From Candidatus Saccharimonadales bacterium (GTDB lineage: Bacteria > Patescibacteriota > Saccharimonadia > Saccharimonadales > Saccharimonadaceae), in assembly GCA_039928925.1 (NCBI GenBank), contig JBDSSF010000001.1, forward strand, positions 331,837 to 388,546: a stretch of 56,710 nucleotides of DNA, given 5' to 3'. This document shows, piece after piece, positions 44,338-52,453 of this stretch (its first letter is position 1; the number at the start of each line of letters is the position of its first letter). Both the position numbers and the translations under genes were made by a program. The notes beneath the pieces were generated by a model that worked only from the letters and a program-made list of their open reading frames with translations, had not been told where the DNA came from and searched no databases.

Positions 44338-44538
44338 ATGCCTTCACGAAGACTGACAGCATTCAATCCTGACAGACTCGCGCAAGAGCTTCACCACAAA
44401 TCCAGGGACATCGGGTCGCTGAAAAGCAATCAGAAGGTAGACGATACGTCTTCAAATGGTAGGCATTCATGCCAACATCCAGAAGACTGCATTCTGCCCT
44501 CAGTGGGATGCACACCCTGTACAGCCGCACGGATGTAG
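44338..44538 (+). CDS. Small Cys-containing minigene, 66 aa
   Basis: ATG 44338 with GAGAGG 8 bases upstream; the frame is open further 5' but that part is A+T rich and lacks a site. The C-terminal SCQHPEDCILPSVGCTPC has four cysteines (C-x5-C-x6-C-x2-C) and a His, a possible small metal site. N-terminus basic. Coding part GC-rich; possible promoter TTGTTA-18-TACAAT; ends in a GC-rich hairpin. No family recognised. Confidence 0.5.
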   Translation: MPSRRLTAFNPDRLAQELHHKSRDIGSLKSNQKVDDTSSNGRHSCQHPEDCILPSVGCTPCTAARM

Positions 44539-44553
44539 ATGATGTACGAGCAG

Positions 44554-44592
44554 GCCTTTCCGAAGTATCTTCGGCAAGGCATTGTTCTTTTA
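44554..44592 (+). terminator. Terminator of the 66-aa minigene
   Basis: GCCTT/AAGGC and CCGAAG/CTTCGG stack around TAT, followed by ATTGTTCTTTTAT. Confidence 0.75.
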
Positions 44593-44637
44593 TATACATT
44601 CATAGCAGATGATATAAGCCTAATTTAATCACAATAA

Positions 44638-44660
44638 AGTAAATATTTTGAATATTTACT
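44638..44660. repeat. 10-bp A+T-rich inverted repeat
   Basis: AGTAAATATT pairs perfectly with AATATTTACT around TTG, in the spacer before the 212-aa gene. Operator or weak hairpin; nothing more can be said. Confidence 0.4.
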
Positions 44661-44757
44661 AGTTGGAACGTCATATATAGCGTATTATTCATAAATAAAA
44701 CACTAGCGGTTTAAATTTATAGGGCGTATAATTAAGATACTAACTGGAGGTGATTGT

Positions 44758-45396
44758 ATGAATGAAGAGCATTTCATTGAACGCAATAATTGGGTGAGAA
44801 ATGTGCCCGACCCCCAGCATCATTACAGTCTTATATTTCATACAAATAAACATCTTGGACGAACAGCCCTTAAAGGATTCGCAAGTGTCCGAGATGTCCT
44901 TAGCCGTGACGTAAGCTTTCGTCGCCCTACTAAGCTGATATCTCCAGCTATCACCAAAAAGGCAAGTGCATTTTATGATCGTTTATCGAATCTGAAAAAA
45001 CTTGTAAAAATATCACATGAAATTCTTGCAAGCTCAAGTACCGTCATGCTACCAGTGAACATGTTCCCAGATACAATTGTGGTTGATAGGACAAAAATAA
45101 CAATTACTAAACGAACATTTTTCTGGTCGGCTAGTGTCATCGGTATACGTATCGAAGACGTTTTAAATGTTGGTATTAGCACAGGTCCACTTTTTGGCTC
45201 ACTGACTATATCAAGCCGTGTCATGAACTCGACAGACCATTTTGAAGTTAATTACTTATGGCGAAAAGATGCTGAAAAATTAAAGCATATAATACAAGGA
45301 TATATAATTGCACAGCACAACTCAATTGATACAAAAGATCTCTCGAGAGAGGAGTTGATTGAGACACTGCTTGAAATCGGGTGCGACTCGGAATAA
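44758..45396 (+). CDS. Hypothetical protein, 212 aa
   Basis: No firm family. The middle (~95-175) alternates beta strands (TIVVDRTKITITKRTFFW, IGIRIEDVLNVGIST, LTISSRVMNS) and ends in a helix (WRKDAEKLKHIIQGYIIAQ), a layout like a bacterial PH domain. The start follows TGGAGGTGATTGT, one of the most complete anti-Shine-Dalgarno matches in the window. Confidence 0.6.
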   Translation: MNEEHFIERNNWVRNVPDPQHHYSLIFHTNKHLGRTALKGFASVRDVLSRDVSFRRPTKLISPAITKKASAFYDRLSNLKKLVKISHEILASSSTVMLPVNMFPDTIVVDRTKITITKRTFFWSASVIGIRIEDVLNVGISTGPLFGSLTISSRVMNSTDHFEVNYLWRKDAEKLKHIIQGYIIAQHNSIDTKDLSREELIETLLEIGCDSE

Positions 45397-45446
45397 GTTA
45401 TATCCTAAACTAGTCAGCTTGGCTACATATTTGCTATACTCACAGT

Positions 45447-46067
45447 ATGAAGTTATTACAGTTGTCTAAGCCTCACATGTTAATCATGGTGGGCATTGCT
45501 GGTTCCGGTAAGAGTTTTTTTGCCGAAAAGTTTGCCGATACATTTCAGGCACCACTTATCAGTGATAATCAACTTGGTCGACATCTTGCAGATTTCGGGC
45601 TACATAGCTCTGAATCAGACCATCTTCTTAAGAAACTCACAGATCTTCAGTTAAACGAGCTATTAAAAACTGGCCGTACTATTATTCTTGATATCGACAG
45701 TGACACCACTTCCGATCGCGCGCTACTCGCCACAAAAGCCCGTAAAAATAACTATGAAACACTTATTATCTGGGTTCAGACGGATCAAGTGACCGCTATT
45801 GACAGGGTCGTCAAGCCGAGTAAACAAGCGACGAGTCGCGTCATGAATAAAGATCAATATGAGCGTCATCTAAAGCGCTTCATGCCGCCGACATCGACAG
45901 AAAATACTGTTGTTGTCAGCGGAAGACACACCTATGCAACACAGGCAAAGGTTGTCCTTAAGAAGCTATCTGGCCCACGTGCAGAAAATGCCAAGATACA
46001 GACTGTACCTTCACGCGAGGTTATTAAGCAAACTACACCAGCTCGTCGTAACATAACAATTCGCTAG
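45447..46067 (+). CDS. P-loop kinase-like ATPase
   Basis: 206 residues. Walker A GIAGSGKS at 16-23, a Walker B-like TIILDIDSDT, and a lid-type region with RVVKPSKQATSRVMNKDQYERHLKR. Fits the AAA_33/polynucleotide-kinase-like group; substrate unknown. The -10 TATACT (45435-45440, extended TGC) ends 6 bases before the ATG, so the mRNA is probably leaderless. The metalloprotease gene follows 8 bases after its stop. Confidence 0.75.
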   Translation: MKLLQLSKPHMLIMVGIAGSGKSFFAEKFADTFQAPLISDNQLGRHLADFGLHSSESDHLLKKLTDLQLNELLKTGRTIILDIDSDTTSDRALLATKARKNNYETLIIWVQTDQVTAIDRVVKPSKQATSRVMNKDQYERHLKRFMPPTSTENTVVVSGRHTYATQAKVVLKKLSGPRAENAKIQTVPSREVIKQTTPARRNITIR

Positions 46068-46075
46068 GATAACTT

Positions 46076-46768
46076 GTGCCAATTATAGAAGATGCGGAAT
46101 TTGGTAACATCACCGTTCGTCGAAGCGCTAAGGCTTCTCACGTACGTATACGTGTTGCACCAAACGGTACACTTCGTGCGTCTCTACCGCTATACGCTCC
46201 GTTGTTTGTCGTTAAGAGACTCATAAAAAATTCCCGCAAAGAGCTTCAGCAAATGCTTCTTGAACATCACGGGGAAACGCACTACGAGGCTGGGATGCAG
46301 ATTGGTAAAAGTCATAGTCTCATAGTCAGAAATGATGCGACGAGCTTGTCCGTGAAGCGCCATGGTCAGCAAATTGTCTTAACACTGCCTACTGAAAACA
46401 CTCTAAATGATAACGAAGTAGCTTCAGTACTTCGCCCGGTAATCATCAGTGCACTGCGCCTTGAAGCTAAAAGTTATCTTCCAAAACGCCTAAGTTACTT
46501 GGCAAAAAACGGTAACTTTAGCTACGATTCAGTCCGGTTTTCGCATGCAAGCGGGCGATGGGGTAGCTGCAGCAGCAATGGAACAATAAGCTTGAATATA
46601 GCGCTCATGAAGCTCCCGTTCGAGCTTATTGACTACGTGCTTGTTCATGAACTTTCACATACGGTCCACATGAATCATTCTGAAGAATTTTGGGAATTAG
46701 TATCAAGCGGCGATCCCGCATATAGAATACACCGAAGAGATTTGAAAAAAGAGACGCCGTCTATTTAA
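46076..46768 (+). CDS. YgjP-type zinc metallopeptidase (M48-related, DUF45)
   Basis: 230 residues, GTG start. The family signature is present: RWGSCSSNGTISLN (161-174), VLVHELSHTVHMNHSEEFW with HELSH at 191-195 and a third ligand His201. These are intracellular gluzincins of uncertain substrate. It is cotranscribed with the P-loop kinase. Confidence 0.9.
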   Translation: MPIIEDAEFGNITVRRSAKASHVRIRVAPNGTLRASLPLYAPLFVVKRLIKNSRKELQQMLLEHHGETHYEAGMQIGKSHSLIVRNDATSLSVKRHGQQIVLTLPTENTLNDNEVASVLRPVIISALRLEAKSYLPKRLSYLAKNGNFSYDSVRFSHASGRWGSCSSNGTISLNIALMKLPFELIDYVLVHELSHTVHMNHSEEFWELVSSGDPAYRIHRRDLKKETPSI

Positions 46769-46792
46769 AAAGCTAGCGCTTGCCTGTATACT
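46764..46792 (+). promoter_or_regulatory. Histidine kinase promoter
   Basis: TTTAAA, 17 bases, TATACT; the ATG is 10 bases on, leaving at most a few leader bases. Confidence 0.5.
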
Positions 46793-46802
46793 AACTGTAA
46801 CG

Positions 46803-48425
46803 ATGGCTATAGGTGGGACTAAGGTAGATAAAAAAACAGCAATGATTATTCGATTTGTCGGATTTATTGTGCCTTTTGGCTTGTTGCTGTATGGTTTTCT
46901 CATTCAAAACGGTATTGTCGTAAGTGAAGCATATGTTAGTGACACTGTATTTTATATTGTCATGGTTCCGTGGATCATTATTTCGATCTACCAACTACTG
47001 ATACCTAGTAAGTCGCTAGAAGCATCAGCCCTACGCTTAGCACTGTATCATGCCCTTGCAGCAAGTTATTTGCTGTTTATATCTGGCTTTGCCATACCTT
47101 TCGTGGCAACATGGGCATTACTATTTTTTGCAACTTACGCTTATTTTGGAGACAATGGTCTACGTTTTAGCATTATGAGTCTTGTGATCGTTGTTATCTT
47201 CGATAGTGCAATGCACGTAGAAGAGGGCGGCTTACTAACATCAAACATAACCGCAATGATGACAGTACTTCTTGTTGGTATTGCGGCTATTGGTATAAGC
47301 CGTATTCAAGAAACCCAAAGTGGAGCACTTGATCGTTCAAAAGCGCTTGAAGCACTCGAGCGTGATCGAATATTAACCCTTATTAATAATCTTGCAGACG
47401 CGGTACTTAGCACAGATGAACATGGCATCATACAGGTATACAATGCAGCGAGTCTAAATTTACTTGACACCAACAGTAGCCTCAACGGGAGACATATTAG
47501 CGAAATACTACCATTAAAAGATATTACTGGTGTTGAAGTTAATATTGCAGATGATCTTAAAAAATCACAAGGTGTCGTTGTACGTGATGATACGACACTA
47601 ACATTTGATGACGAAACCGTTCGCTTGGAGGTGACATACTCGCCAATCCGGGGTACATATACTCGTTCGCACGGTGAAGAGAATGAAGATGGATACATTA
47701 TCATTTTACGTGACATTACAAAATCAAAAAGTCTTGAAGAAGAGCGTGATGAATTCATTAGTGTCATTAGCCACGAACTTCGTACACCGATCACCGTAGT
47801 AGAAGGCACGGTGAGTAATGTCCAATTAATGATGGAAAGGCCGGATATACCACAATCAAAACTTAAAGAAAGTCTCGCAATGGCACATGACCAAGTTGTT
47901 TTTCTCGCTAAAATGGTAAACGACCTGTCAACATTATCTAGAGCTGAGCGTGGCGTTGCTGATGTTGCTGAAGACATTAATGTGCGTATTTTGGTTGATG
48001 ATCTTTACAATGAATATTCGCCCCAAGCAAAAGCAAAAAATCTCCACTTCAATCTCGATGCATCGCCAAGCCTTGGCACAATAACGGCAAGTAAGTTATA
48101 CATTCAAGAGCTGCTTCAAAACTTCATTACAAATGCAATAAAATATACAAAAGAGGGCAGTGTAACCCTTATTGTTACGAAGCATGCTGACTCAATTAAA
48201 TTTGCAGTCAAAGATACAGGGATTGGTATTAGTAAAAGTGACCAAGCAAAAGTATTTAATAAATTTTATCGATCAGAAGATTATCGTACACGCGAGACAG
48301 GCGGCACGGGCCTCGGTCTTTATGTGGCAATGAAGCTTGCAAAAAAACTAGGTTGTGAAATTGATTTAACGAGTAGACTAAACCACGGCTCAACATTTCG
48401 TTTCACCTTACCGCTTAAGAAGTAG
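46803..48425 (+). CDS. Membrane sensor histidine kinase with PAS domain
   Basis: 540 residues. Five or six membrane helices (15-170), a PAS-like domain (~185-305), HisKA with the H-box VISHELRTP (His324), and HATPase_c with N-box ELLQNFITNAIKYT, G1 DTGIGIS and G2 GGTGLGLYV. Autophosphorylates and passes phosphate to a response regulator; none is adjacent. The signal is unknown. Confidence 0.93.
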   Translation: MAIGGTKVDKKTAMIIRFVGFIVPFGLLLYGFLIQNGIVVSEAYVSDTVFYIVMVPWIIISIYQLLIPSKSLEASALRLALYHALAASYLLFISGFAIPFVATWALLFFATYAYFGDNGLRFSIMSLVIVVIFDSAMHVEEGGLLTSNITAMMTVLLVGIAAIGISRIQETQSGALDRSKALEALERDRILTLINNLADAVLSTDEHGIIQVYNAASLNLLDTNSSLNGRHISEILPLKDITGVEVNIADDLKKSQGVVVRDDTTLTFDDETVRLEVTYSPIRGTYTRSHGEENEDGYIIILRDITKSKSLEEERDEFISVISHELRTPITVVEGTVSNVQLMMERPDIPQSKLKESLAMAHDQVVFLAKMVNDLSTLSRAERGVADVAEDINVRILVDDLYNEYSPQAKAKNLHFNLDASPSLGTITASKLYIQELLQNFITNAIKYTKEGSVTLIVTKHADSIKFAVKDTGIGISKSDQAKVFNKFYRSEDYRTRETGGTGLGLYVAMKLAKKLGCEIDLTSRLNHGSTFRFTLPLKK

Positions 48426-49551
48426 TCGAACCTATAGACTTATCCGAAACATCTTCAATACGTCGGCCCTTCCAGGTGATTGTATGTGTTAAATAACCAA
48501 TCATACTCATAACAAATAATACGAGCTCCTGAGCGATAACGTACGGCCACATGATCATTCCAAGCCACCATCGATCTTGCCAAGTATAGTGTAGGTACGT
48601 ACCATACATACAAATGCATAGTAAGAGCGATACAGCAGCTAATGTATGAATAAACTGCCACGGCGCAATAATCACACTGAGCATGGTTATTGTTGGAAGA
48701 TTTAATAGCAAGAGTCCTAGTATAGCTAGGACGCCTTTAACTCGAGTACCGCCCACTAATTGATAAAGAATGCGCCGACTAGTTTCGATCTGTGATGACC
48801 ATTTTTTTTCATACCCAATACCCATATAGGCAGAGTGGACTATAGGAATGTATATTGAGTTATTTGCTACATCAGTTGCTATGCTGACTTCGGGGCGAAC
48901 AGATGTCCTGATCTTTTCGAATCCTCCAATCGTATCAAGCAGAACATCGCGTTTAACCATCCAGGCGGAACTTGACGCAGGAAATGATTTTCGAGTTGAT
49001 AGCAGCAGTTCCCAAAAATATCGTAAACTTCCGACATACACTCCCGCTCTCTTTGTGTCGTAGCGATCGGGTATAACTGATATCATGGCTGCGTTACTGG
49101 CAAGCGCAGCGTCAACCATACGTGAGATAGATGTGGTTGCTAATTTTGTATCAACATCCATATATAGAATGAATGTACCGCTCGCCTGGACACTGAGCGT
49201 TTGAAGGGAGAAATTTTTGCCTAGCCATCCAGCGGGCAGCGGCTCACCAGCAATAAAACGAACACCTGCATGCGCAAATGAACGAATGATGAGCGAAGTG
49301 TCGTCAGCAGAATTATCATCGAGTACGAGTACTTCTAATTTCGAATAATCGCTTGCAAGTACACCTTCGAGGCACTCCGCAAGAGCGTGTATTTCATTAC
49401 GAGCAGGGATACAGACACTGACGCTCGGTAATTCCTTAATGTTACTTTGTGTGGAGCGTAATCGGTACTTATTTGCTATGTAACGTAATCGCAAGGATCC
49501 CCAAACTGGGACGAGGCTCGTTATAACCAATATTACCGTTAGGATTATCAC
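48415..49551 (-). CDS. GT2 glycosyltransferase with membrane segments
   Basis: About 378 residues from GTG 49551; the frame extends to 49860 but that would cover the secE gene. N-terminal hydrophobic segment, GT-A domain with SVSVCIPARNE, LEVLVLDDNSADDT and the DxD YMDVDTKL, a CrtQ-like catalytic region SSSAWMVKRDVLLDTIGGF, then three C-terminal membrane helices. Sugar acceptor unknown; a glycolipid is possible. It overlaps the histidine kinase end by 11 bases (convergent). Confidence 0.85.
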   Translation of the reverse strand: MIILTVILVITSLVPVWGSLRLRYIANKYRLRSTQSNIKELPSVSVCIPARNEIHALAECLEGVLASDYSKLEVLVLDDNSADDTSLIIRSFAHAGVRFIAGEPLPAGWLGKNFSLQTLSVQASGTFILYMDVDTKLATTSISRMVDAALASNAAMISVIPDRYDTKRAGVYVGSLRYFWELLLSTRKSFPASSSAWMVKRDVLLDTIGGFEKIRTSVRPEVSIATDVANNSIYIPIVHSAYMGIGYEKKWSSQIETSRRILYQLVGGTRVKGVLAILGLLLLNLPTITMLSVIIAPWQFIHTLAAVSLLLCICMYGTYLHYTWQDRWWLGMIMWPYVIAQELVLFVMSMIGYLTHTITWKGRRIEDVSDKSIGSTTS

Positions 49552-49606
49552 TTTAATTCTATGGTAGCATGCTTGACGGGAGCAGGCTAGCGCGCTACTA
49601 TAAGTA

Positions 49607-49634
49607 TTGACAGTCTGCAGTAGCAGGCTATTTA
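49607..49634 (+). promoter_or_regulatory. secE-nusG promoter
   Basis: Perfect TTGACA, 16 bases, TATTTA, with a GGGAGAGA ribosome site behind it. Confidence 0.75.
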
Positions 49635-49651
49635 ATTTGGGAGAGACCACT

Positions 49652-50020
49652 TTGGCAACAAAGAAGCAAACATCATCAGCTAAAAACACGAGTAAAACAG
49701 CTAGTAAGACTACTGTTACTCGAATTAAAGCGGTCGATGCGGCCGTAGTAAAAAGTCCAGCCAAAAAACAGGTAGCTACTACAGTAGTAAAAAAACAAGC
49801 AGGCGGAAACCCCCTAGGGCGTATCGGTACTCCTTTTATCGCAACAGGGCGGTATTTCAAGGGCGCATGGTACGAGCTTGGTCAAGTTCGTTGGCCAACG
49901 AGACGAGCAACATGGGGGCTAACGGGTGCAGTACTTGCATTCTCACTTTTCTTTGTTGTTCTCATCTTACTTCTGGACGCTGGTTTTAAATATTTATTCG
50001 ACGTAATTTTAGGAAAGTAG
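49652..50020 (+). CDS. secE: Preprotein translocase subunit SecE
   Basis: 122 residues from TTG 49652, chosen because GGGAGAGA is 6 bases upstream; the upstream TTG at 49607 is the -35 box itself. A long Lys/Thr/Ala/Ser N-terminal tail (~1-65) precedes the single membrane helix and the SecE motif YELGQVRWPTRRATW. Partner of SecY at 16.8 kb. Confidence 0.93.
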   Translation: MATKKQTSSAKNTSKTASKTTVTRIKAVDAAVVKSPAKKQVATTVVKKQAGGNPLGRIGTPFIATGRYFKGAWYELGQVRWPTRRATWGLTGAVLAFSLFFVVLILLLDAGFKYLFDVILGK

Positions 50021-50023
50021 CTC

Positions 50024-50569
50024 ATGGCACAAAATCGATACGACTCAACTCGACAATGGTACGCAATTCACACTTACAGTGGATATGAAGAAAAAGTAGC
50101 TGACAGTATTCGTCAGCGAATTAATGCAGTCGATATGGCTGACAAAATCTTCGATGTCATGGTACCAAAAGAAAAACAGATTCAAATTAAAAATGGTAAA
50201 CGTAAAGTTATTGAAGCAAAAATTTTCCAAGGCTACGCACTTGTTGAAATGAAACTAACTGATGAAACATGGTACATTGTACGCAATACGCCAGGTGTCA
50301 CCGGTTTTGTTGGTAGTGGCACTGAGCCAACACCAGTGTTTGACAGTGAAATTAGCAAAATCAAAAAACGTATGGGTGTCGATGACCCAAAGCACCACAT
50401 CGATTTTACAGTTGGCGAAGTAGTCAACATTACCGATGGTCCTTTCAAAGGATTTGATGGATCAATTAGTGAAATTGATACTCAAAAAGGTAAAGTTAAA
50501 GTTATGGTCAGTATGTTTGGTCGCGATACACCAGTCGAGCTTGACGCATTACAAGTAACAAAAGTTTAA
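50024..50569 (+). CDS. nusG: Transcription elongation/antitermination factor NusG
   Basis: 181 residues. NGN domain with WYAIHTYSGYEEKVADSI and GYALVEMKLTDETWYIVRNTPGVTGFVG (in pieces), and C-terminal KOW with GEVVNITDGPFKGFDGSI. The canonical secE-nusG-rplK order. Confidence 0.98.
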   Translation: MAQNRYDSTRQWYAIHTYSGYEEKVADSIRQRINAVDMADKIFDVMVPKEKQIQIKNGKRKVIEAKIFQGYALVEMKLTDETWYIVRNTPGVTGFVGSGTEPTPVFDSEISKIKKRMGVDDPKHHIDFTVGEVVNITDGPFKGFDGSISEIDTQKGKVKVMVSMFGRDTPVELDALQVTKV

Positions 50570-50587
50570 TCTCAGCTATCTCCACCC

Positions 50588-50616
50588 TTGTAAAATATGG
50601 ATGGAGATAGTATAAT
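50588..50616 (+). promoter_or_regulatory. rplK promoter with overlapping inverted repeat
   Basis: TTGTAA, 17 bases, perfect TATAAT. ATCTCCA (50578) and TGGAGAT (50602) form an inverted repeat across the spacer, which may also close the secE-nusG transcript. Confidence 0.8.
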
Positions 50617-50677
50617 TACACAGTTACGCACATAAGCTTCACTTAACGTGCAAATACTAGTTTAAAAGGAATTTATT

Positions 50678-51103
50678 ATGGCTAAAAAGATTATTGGTAA
50701 TCTAAAACTACGCATCCCAGCTGGACGCGCGACAGCAGGCCCTCCTGTTGGTTCAACTCTTGGTCAATGGGGTCTTAACATGATGGACTTTATTAATCCT
50801 TTCAACGAAGGAACTAAAGCTGATATGGGTAAGGATGTTATCGTTCACCTTCAGGTGTTTGAAGACCGAACATTTACATGGAAGTCACTTGGACAGCCTG
50901 TTGATGATATGATCCGTGAAGCAGTTGGTATCAAAAAAGGCTCAGGTAAACCACACTCTGAAAAAGTTGGAAAAATTACCCGTGCGCAACTTGAAACTAT
51001 CGCTGAAGCAAAAAAAGATCAACTGAACGCAAATGACATGGATGCTCGTGTCAAGGTTATTGCAGGTACAGCCCGATCTATGGGCGTAGAAGTAGAAGGC
51101 TAA
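50678..51103 (+). CDS. rplK: 50S ribosomal protein L11
   Basis: 141 residues, with LRIPAGRATAGPPVGSTLGQ, NMMDFINPFNEGT and the C-terminal GTARSMGVEVEG. L11 forms the GTPase-stimulating base with 23S rRNA. Normally followed by rplA; here metK and cdsA intervene. Confidence 0.97.
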   Translation: MAKKIIGNLKLRIPAGRATAGPPVGSTLGQWGLNMMDFINPFNEGTKADMGKDVIVHLQVFEDRTFTWKSLGQPVDDMIREAVGIKKGSGKPHSEKVGKITRAQLETIAEAKKDQLNANDMDARVKVIAGTARSMGVEVEG

Positions 51104-51118
51104 ATACTAGAACTTCAA

Positions 51119-51163
51119 ATACAAGATAAAAACACGCCGATACGGCGTGTTTTTATCTTGTAT
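51119..51163 (+). terminator. rplK terminator, 21-bp stem
   Basis: Arms 51119-51139 and 51143-51163 are perfect complements around ATA, with a run of T in the 3' arm. Very strong, works on either strand. Confidence 0.9.
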
Positions 51164-51189
51164 GATAGAATGGTATTACATTAACAAAT

Positions 51190-51330
51190 CGCATATCAAG
51201 AGTGCAGCGAGAGAACTAGCTCCGTGACCTGCCGGCAACCCGTTATTAGTATGATCTTTAGTATAGACTACAAATAAAGAGGGTGCTACTTCTAGCCTAC
51301 GTACCTAGTAGGGCAGATGTATGATATCTT
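51190..51330 (+). promoter_or_regulatory. SAM riboswitch (SAM-I/IV superfamily, SAM-IV-like)
   Basis: The segment contains TCAAGAGTGCAGCGA (51196) and CTGCCGGCAACCC (51230), followed by GAGGGTGCTACTTCTAGCC (51279), the conserved core of the SAM-I/SAM-IV class. Closing stem ATATCA (51193-51198) with TGATAT (51322-51327). Just downstream, ATGATTCT (51332-51339) can pair with GGAGTCAT (51372-51379), hiding the metK ribosome site, so control is probably translational. SAM made by MetK would feed back on its own gene. Confidence 0.8.
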
Positions 51331-51382
51331 TATGATTCTATCGCCCTGGTTGCGAAAGCAGATATGCATAAGGAGTCATTTT

Positions 51383-52360
51383 ATGTCAAAAACTAACTAT
51401 AAAACTGCTGAAAGTGTCAGCCCAAAACACCCCGATAAATTGTGTGATCAAATATCAGATGCAGTACTTGATGCGTATCTTGAGGTTGATCCAGATGCAC
51501 GTGTTGCTGTCGAAACTGTTGGTGGACACGGTAGAGTTTTTATCACGGGCGAGCTAACATCTCGCAAAGATGTTGATATCAAGCCAATTGTTAAACGTAT
51601 CGCTGGAGACATTTCGTTAGAGATACATATAGCAAAGCAAAGCTTCGAGATTGCAAATGGAGTCGACACAGGAGGAGCAGGTGACCAAGGCATAATGGTG
51701 GGTTATGCAACAGATGAAACACCAGAACTTTTGCCCCTTGAAGTAGTTCTCTCGCGTAAACTGAACCAATACTTGTTCGAAAAATGGCCGTATGATGGTA
51801 AAACTCAGGTTACCTTAAAAGACAATAAAATTATATCTGTCGTTGCTAGCTTTCAGCATGCGCCTAAAGAAGAACTACTTGCAAGAGTAAAGCACTGGCT
51901 TCGCCAAGAAGAATTAGCAAGTTTCGATAAGGACATTGATTTTCATATTAATCCAGCCGGTGATTGGGTTCAGGGTGGATTTGATGCAGACGCTGGCCTT
52001 ACCGGGCGAAAATTAGTTGTTGATAATTACGGTCCTAGCATTCCAATTGGCGGTGGCTGTTTTAGTGGTAAAGACCCAAGTAAAGTTGATCGTTCAGCGG
52101 CATATATGGCTCGAAAAATCGCAGTTGATTATCTTAAACATCGTAACGCTAAGGAAGTTTTTGTCCATTTAGCATATGCGATTGGATATGCTCAACCGCT
52201 TGAAGCTAGTGTCACAATTGATGGTGCTCAGGAAAAAGTTGAAGGATATGATTTATCACCTCAAGGAATCATTAAATCACTCAATCTTAAGCGGCCGATC
52301 TACGAAAAAACGGCCCAGTATGGTCACTTCGGTCATCCTGAATTTAGCTGGGAACAATAA
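51383..52360 (+). CDS. metK: S-adenosylmethionine synthetase, short form
   Basis: Makes SAM from methionine and ATP. 325 residues from ATG 51383 (MSKTNYKTAESVSPKHPDKL), after AAGGAG. Signatures present: SPKHPDKLCDQISDAVLDA, GAGDQGIMVGYATDETPE, and GGGCFSGKDPSKVDRSAAY. Typical MetK has about 380-400 residues; this form lacks segments, chiefly after the N-terminal third. It is under the SAM riboswitch above. Catalytic motifs look intact. Confidence 0.96.
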   Translation: MSKTNYKTAESVSPKHPDKLCDQISDAVLDAYLEVDPDARVAVETVGGHGRVFITGELTSRKDVDIKPIVKRIAGDISLEIHIAKQSFEIANGVDTGGAGDQGIMVGYATDETPELLPLEVVLSRKLNQYLFEKWPYDGKTQVTLKDNKIISVVASFQHAPKEELLARVKHWLRQEELASFDKDIDFHINPAGDWVQGGFDADAGLTGRKLVVDNYGPSIPIGGGCFSGKDPSKVDRSAAYMARKIAVDYLKHRNAKEVFVHLAYAIGYAQPLEASVTIDGAQEKVEGYDLSPQGIIKSLNLKRPIYEKTAQYGHFGHPEFSWEQ

Positions 52361-52370
52361 ATATACACAT

Positions 52371-52402
52371 AAAATACCGCGAACCAATCGCGGTATTTTA
52401 TT
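52371..52402 (+). terminator. metK terminator
   Basis: AAAATACCGCG pairs with CGCGGTATTTT around 7 bases, followed by ATTAATAAATTTT. Confidence 0.85.
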
Positions 52403-52417
52403 AATAAATTTTGTAGG

Positions 52418-52446
52418 CCGGAGTGCGCATACTCTGCGCACTCCGG
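52418..52446 (-). terminator. GC-rich hairpin after cdsA
   Basis: CCGGAGTGCGCA and TGCGCACTCCGG (12 bp perfect, loop TACTC). It lies a few bases after the cdsA stop on the minus strand. No T run follows directly. Confidence 0.6.
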
Positions 52447-52453
52447 AGGATTC

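Noticed and set aside
49552-49860. N-terminal extension of the GT2 glycosyltransferase
   Set aside because: It would cover the secE coding region antisense and reads as a mirror of its Lys/Thr codons.
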